A stretch of DNA of 64,000 bases from Benincasa hispida (Eukaryota; Streptophyta; Magnoliopsida; Cucurbitales; Cucurbitaceae), in contig NC_052358.1 in the NCBI RefSeq assembly GCF_009727055.1, positions 42,393,331 to 42,457,330 of the forward strand, read 5' to 3'. The position numbers were made by a program, and so were the translations under genes. Positions 60,180 to 64,000 of the stretch are shown here, in pieces. Position 1 is the stretch's first letter; each line of letters opens with the position of its first letter. Under the pieces are notes generated by a model. That model searched no databases, was not told the origin of the DNA, and worked only from the letters and a program-made list of their open reading frames with translations.

Positions 60180-60709
60180 GGCTCGCGTCGAGGTATCCTT
60201 GCGTTTGTATCGCCATATATTTCAGGGACGCTTCCTCTATCCCTATCTTTTTGCATTCTGTATTTTACGATGCGTTTGAGTTTGTTGATTTATTTGATTG
60301 GTTGTTTTAAGATTGTTCTTTGTTTTTGCTTTTATAAAAGTTGGAAACTTGTTTGTTTTTCTTTAAAAATTGTGTATAATCGAGTTAAAAATAACGAACA
60401 CGTTAGATGCAAGTCTAATGCATGGCCTAGTTGAAGGGACGCGTCTCGCGAACACAAAAACACTCGAGTATTTACAAATCTGAGACGTCTCTTCAGCTTT
60501 ACATTTATTATAGATGTCAGGCGCCACCTGACGTCAGCCACTAATTCTCTCTCAGCTTATAAAAGGACCCAACGATTCGAAGCCTTCTTCTTCTTTCGAT
60601 TTTTCCACTCTCGAGTTCTCTGAAACAAAAAAAAAAAAAAAAGAGAAAAAAAACCTAACCTCCCCGGTCTTCTCTCGCTTCTGATTCGCTCGAGCTTCTC
60701 CGGCCACCA
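60180..60709 (+). promoter_or_regulatory. Spacer with internal TATA box before the second ORF
   Basis: No coding signal. TATAAAAGG at 60558-60566 is followed by a pyrimidine-rich, leader-like stretch and an ATG at 60,710. The layout resembles a promoter for a separate second-ORF transcript. It is inferred from sequence only. Confidence 0.5.
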
Positions 60710-62340
60710 ATGTCGTCCGCCTCAGATAGCTAGAACCAGACCGTTGAGCTTTGGGAATGACTCACCGGTAAGCTCCTATTCCTCGTCCTCTGTTTTCGAT
60801 TTCACCTCCCTCGAGCCCTAGAAAAACCAACCAAACCTTTGCCTAAACCAAACCCACACACGGCGGAGCTACCTCTTCCCCAGCGCCGTCTGTTTCGAAA
60901 CCTTCCACAGCACCCACGAAACTCTCTTCCAAAACCTTAAAAACCATCGTTACCCCTCCGGTGAGACCCCTAAACCTAAGACCCCTCAACCAAAACCAAA
61001 AACTACCCCCAGCCAGGGCAGAACACCTGCAAAACCAAGGACGTGTCCGTCATCTACGGCCGCTTCCAAACCCTACATCAAGCCTGCCCCACCACCAGTC
61101 ATTCCTAACATCACTATGGTGGGTGCAACGCATGATCCACTCCCAGCCTACGTCCATAATGCACCGTTACCAGTCGTGCGTCCACCACCTCCACTTTCGA
61201 TCCAGCCCTTAGCCACCATTTATCTAGTGGAATCAGACGCGTCGAGCCAACCACCTCATTCGCCCATCATCATATCCTCCCCAGGGCGCCTCATTCCCCA
61301 GTAGGCACACCTCCATTTACTCCACCCATACCACCCTCTGATAGTCCTGCGTCAGAGCGCAATCTTAAAGAATTGGCAGAATTGGCTCGACTGGACGAGC
61401 AAAAGGTTTTTGGTGCGATCTTGTCGTCCCTCAATCAAAGCCAAGAGGAAAAGCAGGTGATGCGTTCAGACCCACCTAACACATCACTTGAATTAGACGA
61501 AGTGGAGTGGTATGCTATGATGCTTGAAGAGGAACTAGAAGAAGAATTAAGAGAAGAAAGGGAAGAAGAAGATAGAGAAGATGGGAGAATTGATCCTGAC
61601 GCGTCGCAATCACGCCCATCCGACGCGAATGAAGGGCCCTTAAAATAAAAAAGAGTAACAAGGAAAAGAAGGTTAATATTGGAGGAAGAAGAAGATGAGC
61701 AATCTGCATCCAGCCCTGAGGATGCAATACATGGAAATAGCTCAAGGCACGACGCACTAGAACAGGAATTGGAAGACTATCAGCCTGCAAGGCAAGGGCG
61801 AAGGAAGACGACTCTCCAAAGGGAATTGAAGAATGAACTAAGAGAGCTGGCAAGGGAAGCCAAAGAGCACGCAACAGAAAAATGCAAGGTAACCAACGCC
61901 TTACCTAAGAAGACCTTGGGAAGAAGGCGTCAATTTAGTGACATACTCGTAGAAAAAGGCTTCTTTTTCGAGCGCCACCCTCTGCCAATATACATAACAG
62001 AAACAATAAATGCATTGGAGTGGAATCAGTTCTGCATTGGGCACACTCGTATTTGGCCCAACCTCGTCCGCATGTTCTACAACAGTGAATTTGATATGGA
62101 GAAGAACATAGATTTTGTTGATAGGGTGTTAGTGTGCTTCTCAGCTGACAAGATAAACGAAGTGTTCAACATTGACAGTAATCTGGATGCGGAAGGAAAT
62201 TGCATCTTAGAGCAGCCAACGCCAAGCCAATTATAAGATGCGTTAAGGACGGTAGCCAAACGTGGAAGCAAATGGCAAACATCGAGAAACGGGGCAAAAA
62301 TGTTAGCTTCCAGGAATTTAACTCCAGACGCGAATTTGTG

Positions 62341-62566
62341 GTATTACTTGATCAAACGGAGCATCATGCCTACAACGCATGATGAGACATTATCAAAGGA
62401 ACGCGTCCTGGCTACCTATTGCGTCATACAGTGCCTGTCTCTTATACACATCTAGATGTGTATAAGAGACAGGTACTATCTGATCAAACGGAGCATCATG
62501 CCTACAACGCATAATGAGACATTATCAAAGGAACGTGTCCTGGCTACCTATTGCGTCATACAGTGC
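62341..62566 (+). repeat. 94-bp direct repeat flanking the adapter
   Basis: 62,341-62,434 and 62,473-62,566 are the same 94 bp, with five differences that are all transitions. Both code for the same protein block (YYLIKRSIMP and what follows). The repeat meets the adapter exactly at both ends, so it arose with the artefact. Confidence 0.9.
62435..62472. other. Nextera mate-pair junction adapter left in the assembly
   Basis: 19 bp CTGTCTCTTATACACATCT (62435-62453) are joined to their exact reverse complement (62454-62472). This is two Tn5 mosaic ends back to back, identical to the circularisation junction of Nextera mate-pair libraries. It is not plant sequence. It opens a false reading frame, MCIRDR, at 62456. 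Confidence 0.98.
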
Positions 62567-63450
62567 ATCCCTTTGGACGTTGGAATAATTTTAAGGGATC
62601 AGATCAAGGCCATCAAGACTAAGCCACGAGGGCAACTCTACTTTCCATGGCTGATATGTGCACTATGCGAATGCAGGGGCATCCCTCTAGGGGATGATTA
62701 TGAAGATATCGATGGCTTGATAGACATAAAGTTAGTGAGGCGTGTACTTCACAATTCACCGCATCAACCTACCTTACCTGCAAGGAAGTGGCAACCAAGC
62801 CTTGATCATCCAAACGCACCCCCAAAAGAAGACACGTTCAGATTATTGAACATAGCGATGAAGCTTTAGAGCACGAAGAACATGAAGCTGAGCTTGAACT
62901 TTCGGCTGAAAAAGCGCAACCAACCCTCAATCTTACTTTCCATGACTCACCATTGGCTCCGCCAAAAGGGAGTCCTGATCAAACGCACAGGAACCAACTC
63001 ATATAGATCAGGAAATCCCTTATTCCCTTCCTTCGCCCCCACCAAGTCCAATTCCCAACTTTGTGCCTCCTCCAATAATTTTTGAACCAACTGGGCTAAG
63101 GTCAAACAACATAGCAAATTTTGAAGACTCAGTTAGAAGAAATGAAGAACCAACACCACCTCAACGCAGCGCAGACTTAGAAGAGTTGAAAACTTTTATC
63201 AGTGATTAGCTCAGACCACTGGCCGCGTCTATCGAAGGTCTTCAACAATAGAATCAGGTTCTAAGGGATTATCTAAGGCAGCAAACAAGACAGATGCAAG
63301 ACCAATTAGTTTACACAACGTAATACATCAATCAGGTCTTGGTTGGAATGTTTGCTCTGCCTCCACTACCTGCCCATCTTAGAAACCTCCTATGTTTTAT
63401 AGATGAAGACCCTGAGGAAGAACGCAGAGATGACGCGCCAGCACAATAGA

Positions 63451-64000
63451 GTTCTGAGGTGTTCGGTTATTTTTGTATTTTGATTTAATTGTTCTTTTGT
63501 ATCTACTTGACTTGTTTGTTTACTTCATGTGAATTTATGAAAATGAATGAGAAATTCCTATCATTTTGTTCCTTGTGTTTGACCTTGGCATACTGGATTT
63601 TTGTTCTTTAGACATTTTCTAAGTCTTGTGCTTTGTCTGACCTCAATGATATCAACTATATGAAATCTAAGTATAGAGTAGGCGTTAGGAAAATCAACAA
63701 GGCTTGAACTTTTCTAAAAAGATTATGTTTACCTTCTAATGCGTGCAAACTTTAAGTCTTAAACTCCTTTCAGACTCTCAAAGCCTTTTTGAAATTTTGT
63801 TTCTCTTTTAGCAATGAGAATTTAGCTCGTCCCCAAATTTTGGATGAGTAGCTCATCTCCAAATTTGGGGATGAAGGAAATTCGAGTTAAGACGCATCAA
63901 ATGGGTACATCACAAATAAAAGGGAACAAAATAAGAAAAATGTTAAACGCAATTCCTCTGTCATTACTTCAAAAGAAATACCTTAAAATGGCATGAGTTT
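63451..64000 (+). mobile_element. 3' untranslated end of the Athila-like element, continues past the window
   Basis: T-rich sequence with no ORF. At 63,815-63,875 a segment repeats 'ccccaaattttggatgag' and 'ctccaaatttggggatga', which can pair. No polypurine tract plus LTR start is reached by base 64,000. Confidence 0.5.

Larger units (their letters stand above)
60710..63450 (+). pseudogene. Second ORF of the Athila-like element (plant transposon protein domain), broken and carrying adapter
   Basis: The N-terminal third (60,710-61,330) is Pro/Ser/Lys-rich, with stops. 61,373-61,648 is acidic (EEELEEELREEREEEDREDG). 61,679-62,236 carries RRQFSDILVEKGFFFERHPL, then INALEWNQFC, IWPNLVRMFYNSEFDMEKN and RVLVCFSADKINEVFNIDSN, which is the start of the 'putative plant transposon protein' domain. 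The domain continues in another frame: NLWYYLIKRSIMPTTHDETL, interrupted by adapter at 62,435-62,472, then GIILRDQIKAIKTKPRGQ and LYFPWLICALCECRGIPLGD. The tail to 63,450 is decayed and Gln-rich. The biochemical role of this ORF is unknown. Confidence 0.75.

Noticed and set aside
62435..62472. Real Tn5-type transposon insertion
   Set aside because: Only the two 19-bp mosaic ends back to back are present, exactly the library junction, with no transposon body and no 9-bp target duplication.

Overview
The window looks like nuclear DNA of a flowering plant, and I would guess a cucurbit. The clearest sign of a plant is one intron-containing gene at about 11.9-18.2 kb whose eight coding exons join into a 336-residue protein matching the plant Golgi GDP-mannose transporter GONST1. 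The guess at Cucurbitaceae rests on the style of the repeats (the copia LTR family, and 'gatagact' AT-rich repeats near 11.2 kb) and is an inference from memory. I see no bacterial or organellar gene, tRNA, rRNA or CRISPR array.

Almost everything else is decayed retrotransposon DNA, much of it nested. At 0-10.2 kb there is a copia reverse-transcriptase fragment, a minus-strand copia LTR with its polypurine tract, and a plus-strand copia gag-pol pseudogene. Two solo LTRs of one family have landed separately in that pseudogene, each flanked by a 5-bp target-site duplication (TSD). At 10.2-11.5 kb the DNA is AT-rich with hairpin repeats. At 11.5-18.25 kb lies the transporter gene; its leader intron carries a tandem duplication that copies the start-codon boundary. 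At 18.9-24.5 kb there is a minus-strand copia 5' half: gag pseudogene, a 2.8-kb leader holding a 0.9-kb array of CGATCG-type palindromes, a tRNA-Met primer-binding site, and its LTR. At 24.5-30 kb there are copia LTRs and a gag remnant. At 30.7-33.2 kb there is a MuDR-like transposase pseudogene split by a solo LTR. At 33.3-41.1 kb LTRs of several families are stacked together. At 41.3-44.3 kb there is a gypsy integrase and second ORF. At 44.3-53.1 kb there are LTR remnants, an unresolved GC-rich segment, a 0.7-kb foldback, a solo LTR with a perfect TSD, and another copia LTR. From 53.28 kb to beyond the right edge runs a nearly complete Athila-like gypsy element: 5' LTR, tRNA-Asp primer-binding site, gag, protease, reverse transcriptase/RNase H, integrase and a second ORF. 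Its 3' LTR is outside the window.

Three things stand out. First, a 38-bp back-to-back Tn5 mosaic end at 62,435-62,472 is the Nextera mate-pair junction adapter. It is an assembly artefact inside the gypsy second ORF, and it creates a false 'MCIRDR' protein start. Second, CGATCG-centred palindrome arrays recur in at least five separate LTRs or leaders. Third, the transporter gene has a duplicated start-codon exon boundary. Most premature stops in the retroelements can be explained by G-to-A or C-to-T change, as expected of old, methylated, silenced copies. Only the GONST1-like gene appears to encode a full-length host protein.
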